This document shows, one piece after another, positions 46,565 to 55,960 of a DNA stretch of 64,000 bases. Each line of letters opens with the position of its first letter. Positions within the stretch are counted from its first letter, which is position 1. This DNA is from Gemmataceae bacterium (GTDB lineage: Bacteria; Planctomycetota; Planctomycetia; Gemmatales; Gemmataceae). The notes under the pieces were generated by a model. The model was given only the letters and a program-made list of their open reading frames with translations. It ran no database searches and was not told the DNA's origin. The DNA lies in assembly GCA_025055795.1 (NCBI GenBank), contig JANWVV010000015.1, positions 1-64,000 of the forward strand, written 5' to 3'. The translations under genes were made by a program, and so were the position numbers.

Positions 46565-47689
46565 ATGCAGTATTCACAAGTTCACATTGAGGCGATCGGG
46601 TATGAACTGCCGCCGGTGGTGGTATCGACGGCGGAGCTGGAAGCTCGTTTGCAACCCGTTTATGAGGCACTTCACTTACAGCCGGGGCAACTGGAGCTGT
46701 TAACGGGAATCAACGAGCGTCGGTGGTGGGAGCCGGGCTATCCGTTGTCGGAGGGCGCCGCCGCCGCCGCCCGCAAGGCCCTGGCGGCTGCAGAGCTGGA
46801 ACCTGATCAGATCGATGTCCTGATTTACGCCGGTGTGTGCCGGGAGCAACTGGAGCCGGCCACCGCCTGTGCGGTGGCTGCCCGCCTGGGCATCGGTGGT
46901 CATGCACTGATCTACGACATCAGTAACGCATGCCTGGGAGTGCTCAACGGCTTGCTCGATATCGCCAACCGTATCGAATTGGGGCAAGCTAGAGCCGGTC
47001 TGGTGGTTTCCGCAGAAACGGCCCGTGAAATCAACGAAAACGTCATTGACCAGATCATCCGCACCCGTTCATTAGAGCTATTCCGTGCCTCAATCGCCAC
47101 GCTGACCGGTGGATCCGGTGCAGTAGCGGTTCTGGTGGTCAGCGAGGAACTCTCCAGGCACAAGCGGCGCAAGATATTAGGTGCAGTAGCACAGGCGGCC
47201 CCCGAGTATCATGCGTTGTGCCGCTGGGGCATGCGTGCCTTACTACCTGCCACGGTCCAGACGGTGGAAAAGCTGTTTGGCACCCAAGCGGGGGCCTTGC
47301 TCCAACGGGGCCTCGATTTCGGCCTCAAACACGTCATGGTACCGTTCATGGAAACCCATGCAGGCGAGCTCCTCAAATACGGCATCGAATTAGGCCTGCG
47401 TACCTGGAAGCGTTTCCTCAACACCTTCGGATGGGCCGTTGAGGAAATCGACAAGGTCATCTGCCATCAGGTAGGAGCGGTCCATCGCGAAACAATGCTA
47501 CGCGCGTTTGGAATTCCACCCGAGAAGGACTTCAGTACGTACCCCTATCTAGGAAACATGGGAACAGTCTCCCTTCCCCTGACGGCTGCTTTGGCCGAAG
47601 AGCGAGAGTTTTTGCGTCCGGGGGACCGCGTCGGCTGGTTGGGCATTGGTAGCGGCTTGAATTGCTTGATGCTCGGCCTGGAATGGTAA
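46565..47689 (+). CDS. oleA: OleA, acyl-CoA head-to-head condensing enzyme
   Basis: OleA is a thiolase-fold enzyme that joins two fatty acyl-CoA molecules by Claisen condensation into a 2-alkyl-3-ketoacid. From the ATG at 46565 the protein has 374 residues. The catalytic residues are placed as in OleA: Cys123 in ISNACLGV, His301 in CHQVG, Asn331 in YLGNMGT, and Glu97 in the REQLEPATA segment. The Glu-to-Cys distance (26) and His-to-Asn distance (30) equal those of Xanthomonas campestris OleA (Glu117/Cys143, His285/Asn315), which separates it from plain FabH enzymes. Between Cys and His there are about 36 more residues than in that enzyme. The longest frame begins at 46454, but its first 37 residues are not OleA-like. 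It is first of the ordered oleA-B-C-D genes. Confidence 0.92.
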   Translation: MQYSQVHIEAIGYELPPVVVSTAELEARLQPVYEALHLQPGQLELLTGINERRWWEPGYPLSEGAAAAARKALAAAELEPDQIDVLIYAGVCREQLEPATACAVAARLGIGGHALIYDISNACLGVLNGLLDIANRIELGQARAGLVVSAETAREINENVIDQIIRTRSLELFRASIATLTGGSGAVAVLVVSEELSRHKRRKILGAVAQAAPEYHALCRWGMRALLPATVQTVEKLFGTQAGALLQRGLDFGLKHVMVPFMETHAGELLKYGIELGLRTWKRFLNTFGWAVEEIDKVICHQVGAVHRETMLRAFGIPPEKDFSTYPYLGNMGTVSLPLTAALAEEREFLRPGDRVGWLGIGSGLNCLMLGLEW

Positions 47690-47872
47690 ACCCAAGCCAG
47701 CCCGTTCTCTGGTATTCACGCGGGTATTATCCCCTCATCGCGATCGTGTGCAGAAGGCAGTTCCTAGCACTGAAAGCCATAGGCAACTATTGGTAACGCT
47801 ATGGAGTCTGCTGACTCCTTACCAGGCTACCACCCGGTTTCTTGCACTAGCCGATAGGAATCTCATACATTC

Positions 47873-48892
47873 ATGGCTGTTATGAACGCTGCTCAGAGCT
47901 GCGTGTTATTAGCCTGCACAGACAGCAAAAACATGTTGAAGCATCCGGAATATCCCTTTGAGTCACGTTGGCTGGTAGTAGCAGGTGGTCATCGTCTGCA
48001 TTACGTTGACGAAGGCCACGGTCCAACCGTATTGTTTGTTCATGGTAATCCCACGTGGAGTTTTTACTTTCGTCGTGCCATATCGCACTTGCGGTCTTCA
48101 TTCCGCTGTATTGCTCTGGATCACATCGGCTGTGGCCTATCGGACCATCCGACGCCCCAACAGTATCCGTACACGCTCCAACGGCGGATAGAGGACCTGG
48201 AAACGTTGGTTGATCGCCTGGTTCCCCACGGTCCAGTTACCCTGGTGGTCCACGATTGGGGCGGTATCATCGGACTGGGCTGGGCCGTCGATCATCTGGA
48301 GCGTCTGGCCGCGCTAGTCGCCATGAACACCGCGGCATTTCCTAAGCCAGCAGCCAAACGTGTGCCAGCGGGTTTATGGCTGGCACGGCACACAGCCCTG
48401 GGAAGCTGGCTGGTTCGCCACACAAACCTGTTTTGTCAGCTAGCAGCCCGCTGGTGTGTGGTTCGTCGGCCCCTGGATCCCGCAGTACGTCGAATGTATC
48501 TGCAGCCGTATAGCCGGCCGGCTCTACGCTGGGCTGTGCAGAAGTTTGTCCAGACCATTCCCCTACGGCCCACGGACGAAGGCTACGACATTGTTGAAAA
48601 AACAGCTGCCGCTCTCCGCCAGCACGGTTCGCGACTGCCCGCCTTGCTCCTGTGGGGATTAGCGGACTTCGTTTTCGACCAGCATTTCCTGCATGTCTGG
48701 CGTCAACTATTACCCCAGGCCGAAGTCCATAGCTGGCCGGATGCCGGTCACTACTTGCTGGAAGACGCTGCAGATGAAGTGATACCTCTGCTGGAAGCGT
48801 TCCTGCAGCGGTCGCTTATGCAGCGGGGCGAGGAGCCACGGGCGGCCACGGCTAGTTTTATCATGCCTGACTCTACCGACTCTGCTCCATAA
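47873..48892 (+). CDS. oleB: OleB, alpha/beta-hydrolase beta-lactone decarboxylase
   Basis: OleB removes CO2 from the beta-lactone made by OleC, giving the final cis-olefin. The protein has the haloalkane-dehalogenase-like alpha/beta-hydrolase fold of that family: HGNPTWS oxyanion motif, nucleophile Asp128 in VHDWGG, and catalytic His293 in DAGHYLLED. The full frame gives 339 residues. The first 20 are poorly conserved-looking, and ATG 47882 or 47933 could be the true start, since no strong ribosome site marks the first. It lies 183 bases after oleA and 58 bases before oleC. On its own it could be called a haloalkane dehalogenase; the ole context decides the name. Confidence 0.87.
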   Translation: MAVMNAAQSCVLLACTDSKNMLKHPEYPFESRWLVVAGGHRLHYVDEGHGPTVLFVHGNPTWSFYFRRAISHLRSSFRCIALDHIGCGLSDHPTPQQYPYTLQRRIEDLETLVDRLVPHGPVTLVVHDWGGIIGLGWAVDHLERLAALVAMNTAAFPKPAAKRVPAGLWLARHTALGSWLVRHTNLFCQLAARWCVVRRPLDPAVRRMYLQPYSRPALRWAVQKFVQTIPLRPTDEGYDIVEKTAAALRQHGSRLPALLLWGLADFVFDQHFLHVWRQLLPQAEVHSWPDAGHYLLEDAADEVIPLLEAFLQRSLMQRGEEPRAATASFIMPDSTDSAP

Positions 48893-48950
48893 ACCATAAA
48901 CAACATGAGGCGGCAGGCCAACCTACAGTTGGTGGCAAGGACGTGAGCTG

Positions 48951-50738
48951 ATGAGCGCGATCATGGCTTCGCCGGGCACCGCGGCTCGCTTGAACGTAGC
49001 GTATCATCTGGTCCGACAGGCCAGCGAGCAACCGGAGCGGCCCGCATTGTACGTCCCCCTGCGTTCGGTCCGTCCGCACCGATCTACGCCGCACCGGCTA
49101 GTCAGTTACGCCCAACTGAACGCCCTCAGCGACGCTTTGGCCCATGGCTTGGAAGCGGCCGGGATTGAACGTGGCATGCGAACGGCCCTGTTCATTCCGC
49201 CGTCCGTGGATTTGTATGCTGTCGTTTTTGCTTTGTTCAAGCTGGCCGCTGTGCCGGTGTTTATCGATCCGGCCATGGGCCTCCGTGGCTTGCGGCATTG
49301 TTTGCAGCAGGCGGCACCCTCCGCTTTTATTGGTGTGGCACGAGCCCACCTGGCCCGCTGGCTGCTCGGCTGGGCAAAGGACACGCTCCGCATCCGCATT
49401 CAGGTAGGACGCCCCCATTGGTTCGGCGAATATGCCCTGGATAGCTTGTATCAGCTTGGGCAGTCCCGCGGAGCCTATCCGATTCCGGACGTAGCCGCCC
49501 ACGACACCGCCGCCATTCTGTTTACCAGCGGGAGCACCGGGCCGGCTAAAGGAGCCGTATACACCCATGGAATCTTTGCGGCCCAGATCGAGATGCTCCG
49601 CACCGCTTTTGCCATCCGACCCGGCGAAATCGACTACGGAACTTTTCCGCTGTTTGCCCTGTTTGGTCCGGCGTTGGGGATGAGCTGTGTAATTCCGGAC
49701 ATGGATACGAGCCGCCCCGCCCGTTTGAAACCAGAAAAAGTGCTCGCCCAGATGCGGCAACTAGCCGTAACCAGCATGTTCGGTTCCCCGGCCGTGCTAC
49801 GCGTGCTAGGGGAATGGTACCAGCAACAGCACGGCTATCCTCGTTCCGCCGTAGCATCGTTGCGACCATCAGAGTTACAAACCACATCCGAGACAGCAAT
49901 ACCGCTATTACCAACGGTCCGGCGAGTGATCACTGCTGGAGCACCGGCTTCCCCGCTGCAACTGGCCCGTTTTGCCCGTTTGTTATCCCCTCAAGCCGAG
50001 ATTTTTACCCCCTACGGTGCCACAGAGGCTTTACCCGTGGCCAACATCGGCAGCGGGGAAATCCTGGCCGAGACCCAACACTTGACAGCCCAAGGCCGGG
50101 GAGTGTGCATCGGTCGCCCCCTTCCTGGTATTCGTGTCCACGTTATTCCCATCACCGACGAAGCGATTCCTTACTGGCGAGACGACTTGGAACTGCCCGT
50201 CGGCACCATTGGCGAACTAGTCGTGCGTGGGCCGATTGTCACCCCCCGCTACTACAATCAGCCGCAAGCCACCGCAGCGGCAAAAATCCTGGATCAGCAT
50301 ACCGGTGAGGTTTTGCATCGCATGGGGGACGTCGGCTATTGGGATGAACAAGGGCGCTTATGGTATTGTGGCCGCAAGTCGCAGCGAGTCGTGACGTTGC
50401 AAGGCACCCTGTTTACAGAGATGGTCGAGCCGGTTTTTCACGGTCTGGCTGGCGTGCGACGCACCGCACTAGTAGGGGTCAAACGTGGAACGGTCACTTA
50501 CCCTGTGCTGTGTGTGGAGTGGGACCGGCGGGAGCCTTGGCCTGCGGTCCTTGCCCGTTTGTTAAGCCGTAATGCGGCTCTTTCACCACCGGGAGCGATT
50601 GCCGCCTTTCTCCCCTACCCCAAGGATTTTCCGGTCGACCGTCGCCACAATGCCAAAATCGCCCGTGAGCTGCTGGCCTGCTGGGCGCAACGGCGGCTAG
50701 GCGCTCACTGGCAGCCACTACAGGAAACTTCCCGATGA
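48951..50738 (+). CDS. oleC: OleC, AMP-ligase-family beta-lactone synthetase
   Basis: OleC belongs to the ANL acyl-adenylate superfamily and uses ATP to close a 2-alkyl-3-hydroxy acid into a beta-lactone. The protein (595 residues) has the P-loop TSGSTGPAKGAVYTH (from residue 192), a YGATEALP motif and a C-terminal domain with MGDVGYWDEQGRLWYCGRK. It is the usual OleC length. An internal ATG at residue 5 is also possible. Its TGA overlaps the ATG of oleD (ATGA), so the two are translationally coupled. Alone it could be taken for an acyl-CoA ligase; position between oleB and oleD supports OleC. Confidence 0.9.
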   Translation: MSAIMASPGTAARLNVAYHLVRQASEQPERPALYVPLRSVRPHRSTPHRLVSYAQLNALSDALAHGLEAAGIERGMRTALFIPPSVDLYAVVFALFKLAAVPVFIDPAMGLRGLRHCLQQAAPSAFIGVARAHLARWLLGWAKDTLRIRIQVGRPHWFGEYALDSLYQLGQSRGAYPIPDVAAHDTAAILFTSGSTGPAKGAVYTHGIFAAQIEMLRTAFAIRPGEIDYGTFPLFALFGPALGMSCVIPDMDTSRPARLKPEKVLAQMRQLAVTSMFGSPAVLRVLGEWYQQQHGYPRSAVASLRPSELQTTSETAIPLLPTVRRVITAGAPASPLQLARFARLLSPQAEIFTPYGATEALPVANIGSGEILAETQHLTAQGRGVCIGRPLPGIRVHVIPITDEAIPYWRDDLELPVGTIGELVVRGPIVTPRYYNQPQATAAAKILDQHTGEVLHRMGDVGYWDEQGRLWYCGRKSQRVVTLQGTLFTEMVEPVFHGLAGVRRTALVGVKRGTVTYPVLCVEWDRREPWPAVLARLLSRNAALSPPGAIAAFLPYPKDFPVDRRHNAKIARELLACWAQRRLGAHWQPLQETSR

Positions 50739-51733
50739 AGGTGCTGGTCACCGGCGGCGGCGGCTTCCTTGGCGGCGCGATCGTCCGTCTGCTCTGCCAG
50801 CGAGGAATGACGGTGCGCTCGTTTACCCGCTCCCATTACCCCTGGCTGGACGAACTGGGAGTCGAGCAGGCTTTGGGTGATCTGGCCGATGCTCCCGCGG
50901 TGGCCCGTGCCGTGCAGGGCTGCGAACTGGTGATCCACACCGCGGCCAAAGCGGGCGTGTGGGGACGTCCGACCGACTTTTACGCCACCAACGTCCTCGG
51001 CACACGCAACGTCCTGGAGGCTTGCCGCCGTCACGGTGTGCCCCGCCTCATTTACACCTCGACTCCCAGTGTGGTTTATGCCGGCCGGGATATCATCAAC
51101 GGTGATGAATCACTGCCTTACCCGTCCCGTTACACCGCCGACTATCCCCGCACCAAAGCCGAGGCCGAACGAGCTGTCCTGGCGGCCAATAGCCCTGAAC
51201 TGGCTACCGTAGCCTTACGGCCCCATCTCATTTTTGGCCCGGGTGACCCCCACCTGCTCCCACGCATATTAGAACGGGCCCGGCAGGGACGGCTCCGCCG
51301 CATCGGTCGCCGATCTGTCTTTGTGGATGTCACCTATCTCGACAATGCTGCCTATGCCCACCTCGACGCTGCCGATCGGCTCCATCCCCAGGCTCCCTGT
51401 GCCGGCAAAGCCTACTTCATCACCAACGGGCAGCCGGTCGATTTATGGGACTTCATCAACCGCATTCTGACCTTGGCCCAACTCCCTCCTGTTCAGAAAA
51501 CCGTCCCTGCCTGGTGGGCCCGCACCCTCGGTTCTCTGTGCGAATGGCTCTATTGGCTCCTGAGAATCCCCGATGAACCCCCTATGACACGCTTTATCGC
51601 CGAACAGCTTTCAACCTCGCATTACTTTAGTATTGCCGCGGCCCAACGCGACCTTGGTTATTACCCGCGTGTCCCCCTCGAAGAAGGCCTCCAACGCCTG
51701 TCTCATCATCTTCGTCCAAGCACCGGTGCGTAA
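50735..51733 (+). CDS. oleD: OleD, 2-alkyl-3-ketoacid reductase
   Basis: OleD is an NADPH-dependent extended short-chain dehydrogenase that reduces the keto group left by OleA. The 332-residue protein starts directly with the dinucleotide-binding motif TGGGGFLG (residues 6-13) and has the catalytic Tyr137/Lys141 pair in YPRTK with a nearby STPSV serine segment. It also has 3-beta-hydroxysteroid-dehydrogenase-like features (a VTYLDNAAYAHLDAA stretch), as known OleD proteins do. The start ATG overlaps the oleC stop by four bases. It ends the lipid locus, and the next gene is convergent after exactly 300 bases with no clear terminator. Confidence 0.92.
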   Translation: MKVLVTGGGGFLGGAIVRLLCQRGMTVRSFTRSHYPWLDELGVEQALGDLADAPAVARAVQGCELVIHTAAKAGVWGRPTDFYATNVLGTRNVLEACRRHGVPRLIYTSTPSVVYAGRDIINGDESLPYPSRYTADYPRTKAEAERAVLAANSPELATVALRPHLIFGPGDPHLLPRILERARQGRLRRIGRRSVFVDVTYLDNAAYAHLDAADRLHPQAPCAGKAYFITNGQPVDLWDFINRILTLAQLPPVQKTVPAWWARTLGSLCEWLYWLLRIPDEPPMTRFIAEQLSTSHYFSIAAAQRDLGYYPRVPLEEGLQRLSHHLRPSTGA

Positions 51734-52033
51734 ACCTGAATGTGTCGGGCAACACCTGCTTGCAAGCTCCAAATACTTGCATTTCCCGGCCAGACTCTTG
51801 CCGGATCACTTTTTGAGGAACCGGCTTGTACTTCTTTGGGTAGAGTACGGCTTTTACCAAAGCAGGGGCACCTGTCGTGAATAGCAAAGGAAACAGTTTC
51901 GCGCACGCTCAACGGCCCCGCTGACCATTGATCAATACTATCTAGAAGCAATCAATCTTGCCGATTGAACTTAGAGTATTCAGGGCGGCAACTTAAAGAC
52001 GTGTTTGTCCAATCTATCAAACTCCCGCCCGGA

Positions 52034-53860
52034 TCAACCCACGTAGATACCCGATAGTGCACTTAAGATACCCGGGGGGAACACTGCGGGCAGAGCGGCT
52101 ACACTACCTGCACTTAGACGTAGCACGCGTAGCCAGGCGAAACTGCCGCTGGCTGGTGCGGTAACGAGGCTAACCCGTCCGGATCCGTCGATGTCACGGG
52201 CGAGCAGACGGATGCCATTGCGGTCGGCCAGACCATTGGCAAAAAACTGCATCCGTAAGGAGACGCTGGCGGCGGCGGGAGCACTATTCCATACCCGCAC
52301 CAAAGACAAGCCACCGCTATCCAGGCTAGTCATGATTTCGGCCCGGCCATCGCCATCCAAGTCGCCGACCGTCACGTTCACCCCCTCGCGCCAGGTAGGA
52401 TCAAAGGCAAAAAACGCTGGTTGCTGCAGGCGTATCTGACCACCGGCCAAACCTGCACCGTCGTAGACGCGTACCACCGGCGACCAGCCCGCACCGGCCG
52501 TGGCGATCACGTCCGCGTGTCCATCCCCATCCACATCGCCCATGGCTACACGCACCCCGACCCTCGCCTGTGAATTTAAAGCCAAGGTATAGCTGATAAA
52601 CTGTAGCTGCCCATTCAGCACACGGGCCACCGCTACCACGGGATCGCCACCGGCGTCGGCACTAATGGCGACTTCGGCCCGGCCATCTCCATCGATGTCC
52701 CCTGCTGCTACGAAGATCCCTCCCCCAAAGCCACCTAAGACACTGGTGATGGGCAGCAAGTCAGCACCACTGGCACCATCGATGATGCGCAAACGGGCTC
52801 CCACCCCGGGACCGCTCGCAAACACGTAATCGGCCCAGCCATCCCCGTTGATGTCCGCGCTGACGGCGCGAATGACGCCACGGTAGCTTGCACCAAATGG
52901 CGTAAAACTCAGTCCGCTGAAGGTCAAATTGCCACTGCTGTCGTATCCGTACACTTGCACCGTACCTGTTCCTGCCGCACTGACCAGTACTGGTGGTCGC
53001 CGAGAGGTAAAACGCACGCTCAGACCTGCTGGTGCTGGTACGGCCCAGCCCAAATCATAAAGAGCCGCCTGATCCAACGCCGACCAGCCTACACGTCGAC
53101 CATAATACAGATACGGACTCATCGCCGACGCCTGACCATTAACCCGTACCCCATCCGCCCAGTGAGCCCGATCTGCTGAAAGTGGTACCGGGCCACCATA
53201 GACACTGCGGGCTTGTCGCCCCACAAACTGGGTACCTTGAACCTGTGACCACCATTGCGGCGCTGTACCGATCCCCAACACGTGCCCTAATTCATGCACC
53301 GCTGCCGAGTAGAAATCGAGCTGATCACTGCGTAACCCTGCTGGATCTGTACCAAAATACCAGTTGCGAGTAGAATCAAAGGCGATGCTGCCCCCCCAGA
53401 GCGAAAAACCACCCCAACCACGTGTCGCCAGGGTCTGGCCCCAGCTTGCTGATCCGGACCAGCTATAACCTCCGTAGCCCCCGAAACCGGCTTCCGCTCC
53501 CGGGATCGACCGCCCCCCCACATACACAATGATGGTATTCGCGGGTACTCGCAGATTGGGGATTGAATACAAACTGCCGGTACCCGGATGATAGAGGGTG
53601 GCCGTCCAGGTATTACCGCCTCCGGGATTGATTGCTGCCAGCCGAGCGTCGATCCGTTGTCCCATCTCGTAGGCTACCTGGTCCATCACCTGCCGGGCCG
53701 CCGGATGGCTCTCGAAGAATCCCATACCTCCATTGGCACGCAAATCCAGCGAATAATCAACCAGTATGGTGATTGCCGGCACCTCGCGTTGTTCCAGAAC
53801 CTCCAATTCTAACCGGATCGCTAGACCTGCTGCATCTCGTGCTACACGTGCCATGGGCAT
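52034..53860 (-). CDS. secreted matrixin-like metalloprotease with VCBS/FG-GAP repeats
   Basis: The protein has 608 residues. Near the N-terminus is the motif LELEVLEQREVPA (about 17-29), a cell-envelope sorting-like sequence found at the start of many Gemmataceae secreted proteins instead of a classical signal peptide. A metalloprotease-like domain follows, with a zinc-binding HELGH (His189, Glu190, His193) in an AVHELGHVLGIG helix. The third ligand of the HExxHxxGxxH pattern is missing (Thr199), though another His lies about 35 residues on. From about residue 330 to the end there are five calcium-binding-type repeats (DINGDGWAD, DIDGDGRAE, DVDGDGHAD, DLDGDGRAE, DIDGSGR) of the VCBS/FG-GAP propeller type. 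The ATG has GGGGAACG before it; an ATG two codons later is possible. Confidence 0.83.
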   Translation of the reverse strand: MPMARVARDAAGLAIRLELEVLEQREVPAITILVDYSLDLRANGGMGFFESHPAARQVMDQVAYEMGQRIDARLAAINPGGGNTWTATLYHPGTGSLYSIPNLRVPANTIIVYVGGRSIPGAEAGFGGYGGYSWSGSASWGQTLATRGWGGFSLWGGSIAFDSTRNWYFGTDPAGLRSDQLDFYSAAVHELGHVLGIGTAPQWWSQVQGTQFVGRQARSVYGGPVPLSADRAHWADGVRVNGQASAMSPYLYYGRRVGWSALDQAALYDLGWAVPAPAGLSVRFTSRRPPVLVSAAGTGTVQVYGYDSSGNLTFSGLSFTPFGASYRGVIRAVSADINGDGWADYVFASGPGVGARLRIIDGASGADLLPITSVLGGFGGGIFVAAGDIDGDGRAEVAISADAGGDPVVAVARVLNGQLQFISYTLALNSQARVGVRVAMGDVDGDGHADVIATAGAGWSPVVRVYDGAGLAGGQIRLQQPAFFAFDPTWREGVNVTVGDLDGDGRAEIMTSLDSGGLSLVRVWNSAPAAASVSLRMQFFANGLADRNGIRLLARDIDGSGRVSLVTAPASGSFAWLRVLRLSAGSVAALPAVFPPGILSALSGIYVG

Positions 53861-54799
53861 CGTTCCCCTGAATCAGTCCTCGATGATGCTCAGCAATTGG
53901 GAAGTAGCCGCCACTGGCTTCAGTGCCCGTGTACCGATTATGCCAATAAAACCGATTAATTCCGTTTGTTTGGTTTATGTTGATTGCGACTACTATTCGG
54001 AAGTGATCTAGTATGCGGTTTATAGCTAGAAAAATGAAAAACGGCCGTTGCCGGCCAAGCTGGTTATCTGATGGCCTGTCTAATTGCTATAACCCATCCA
54101 ATCTGCATCAATTAGCCATCCCCCAGATCGAATGGGGTTACACCTCGATTTGCCCTGATTTGACGGATCGTGCGAGATAGTTTTTGCCTAGGAAACACCC
54201 AAGCACATTCAACGTGGTTATTGCAGGTAACATTGTCCAGGTGGGTCAGGCCAACTCACCTCAGAGTGCCCACTTTGATATCCGATGTCCCACACGCGAC
54301 CATCTATGACTTGATAGGCAGTAGACTGAGCACCACAGTGACAATCCCTTCTCCTGAATTGACCGCGGAATACAAACATATTGACCTTGGCACAAGAGAA
54401 AAATATTGACGACCATGTTGATAATAAAAACAATTTTTAGTTAAATAAGAGTGGTCTGACGGTCCGCAAATAGCGATGGCGACACTCGGGGCATAAAAGC
54501 TGTTTATGAAAGATTCTGAGAGTGGTGTGTAGCTAGAGGTAGCTGACCAACAGTGTGTAGCCACCAGGTAGCGAACCGGCAGCCCAACTCTTTGGCACCA
54601 TGCCACCTCCCCCAAGTGCATTCGGAGGACATCAACATAAGCGGCCAGGGGATAGCGAAAACTAGCAACCGATTGCACGTGTTATGGCATCGTCATACAA
54701 ATGGCATCCACATGCTATCTGTAAGCCAAAAATCGCAACGAGAATGAAACGTTCGCAATACATCTGATTTTGTATAAGGACGGGATAAAGGAGGGGTGT
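53861..54799. other. long AT-rich intergenic region before the CARF gene
   Basis: In 939 bases no gene is supported, and I found no direct repeats of CRISPR type. The region contains the AT-rich stretch near 54418-54450. The divergent genes on either side should have their promoters here. Confidence 0.45.
54418..54447 (+). promoter_or_regulatory. candidate promoter in AT-rich stretch
   Basis: TTGATA and TAAATA are spaced 18 bases apart within an AT-rich run. The site is about 350 bases before the CARF gene, so it would leave a long leader or serve a small RNA. Confidence 0.28.
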
Positions 54800-55960
54800 A
54801 TGAATCGTCCAAGGAATCTGATCTGTACTGTGGGGACCAGTCTGTTCCGCCCGAATTTGGAGGGGCTCAAAAGGGACCTGAGCGAGGGAAAGCTTCAGGA
54901 TGGATACAAGGCTTTAGCTGAGGCCTACGTGCGTAAAGACTGGACTGCTGTAGCGACGGAACTGACGCACCTGTCCCCAGACAACCGTCTGTGCGGTGCG
55001 GAAATCAACTCGATTGCCAGCATGATCACCAATGGTTACGTTCCGTCCGATTGTGGTTTGTTCTTCCTCCACTCCGATACCGAAGATGGCCGACACATTG
55101 CTGCCATCCTGACAAGTTACTACACCCAACGTGGTCACGCCCCCGTTGAGGCCTACCCCGTCGTCGACCTGCAGGATCAGGATCCCAAACGCTTTCGGAC
55201 CAAAGGATTGCGTAACCTGGCTCGTCAGCTTTGTAACGTCATCCGCCAGTATTCCGCCTCAAGTTGCGCCATCAATGCCACAGGGGGATACAAGGCTCAG
55301 ATCGCGGTTGCGGTCCTGCTCGGTCAGGCCATTGGTGTGCCGGTGTATTACAAACACGAGTTATTCAGCGAAATTATCGCCTTTCCGCCCATGCCGGTGG
55401 CTCTCGATTTCGAAGTATGGATGCGGGTCAGTGGCATGCTATACGACCTGGCCGAGACTTACGACGCAGTTCCTTTCGACCTTTACAAAGACGAGTGGGA
55501 CGAAAAGTACGAGAGTCTAGTAGAACGTGTCGCGATCGACGGCCGAGATTATCTCGAACTGTCGCCGACAGGGCAGATTTTCCACGAAACGTTCCGGGAG
55601 CGATTCCGTACAGCACGTGATCAGGTTCTGCCGCCCCCGGTCCCTCCTTCACAAAAGCAACCCCCACGTGTCGAGGATGCCGGCTGGCCCGGCAAACACC
55701 CGGAAGTCCTGCACTTCATGCAACGGGTGACCGACGAGATACCCCAAGTGAGACGTTGTCTGACTTTTTACTACAATCCAGACCTCCCCGAACGCACCCG
55801 TTTCCGCCTTGGAAGCAAAGGGATCGAGGGTATCTTTTCGGATGGACGTTATACCGTCAAATTTACCGTTGAAACCAGTGCCCAAACCCCAGGACAGCAA
55901 GTAGCCGTAGTAGCGCGCCTCAACGACTGGCTCAGTACCCAATACCGTCCCTCCGCATAG
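54800..55960 (+). CDS. CARF-domain protein with small C-terminal domain, CRISPR-signalling-like
   Basis: The N-terminal part (about 1-260) matches the CARF fold of the TIGR02619/APE2256-type group. It has the opening strand LICTVGTSLFRPN with the TVGTS loop (10-14), and NATGGYKA (159-166), the second motif lining the cyclic-oligoadenylate pocket and, in some members, the ring-nuclease site. A Pro-rich linker (about 275-294) leads to a C-terminal domain of about 92 residues with predicted helices then beta strands (SDGRYTVKFTVET, GQQVAVVARLNDWL). Its size and pattern recall RelE-type RNases, as in the CARF-RelE protein Cami1; that match is inference. No HEPN R-x4-6-H motif was seen. The ATG at 54800 has a very good AAGGAGGGG; a TTG at 54770 is less likely. 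No cas genes or CRISPR repeats are nearby. Confidence 0.75.
   Translation: MNRPRNLICTVGTSLFRPNLEGLKRDLSEGKLQDGYKALAEAYVRKDWTAVATELTHLSPDNRLCGAEINSIASMITNGYVPSDCGLFFLHSDTEDGRHIAAILTSYYTQRGHAPVEAYPVVDLQDQDPKRFRTKGLRNLARQLCNVIRQYSASSCAINATGGYKAQIAVAVLLGQAIGVPVYYKHELFSEIIAFPPMPVALDFEVWMRVSGMLYDLAETYDAVPFDLYKDEWDEKYESLVERVAIDGRDYLELSPTGQIFHETFRERFRTARDQVLPPPVPPSQKQPPRVEDAGWPGKHPEVLHFMQRVTDEIPQVRRCLTFYYNPDLPERTRFRLGSKGIEGIFSDGRYTVKFTVETSAQTPGQQVAVVARLNDWLSTQYRPSA

Noticed and set aside
47873..48892. Haloalkane dehalogenase
   Set aside because: The fold and Asp nucleophile fit, but OleB shares them, and the gene lies in oleA-B-C-D order.
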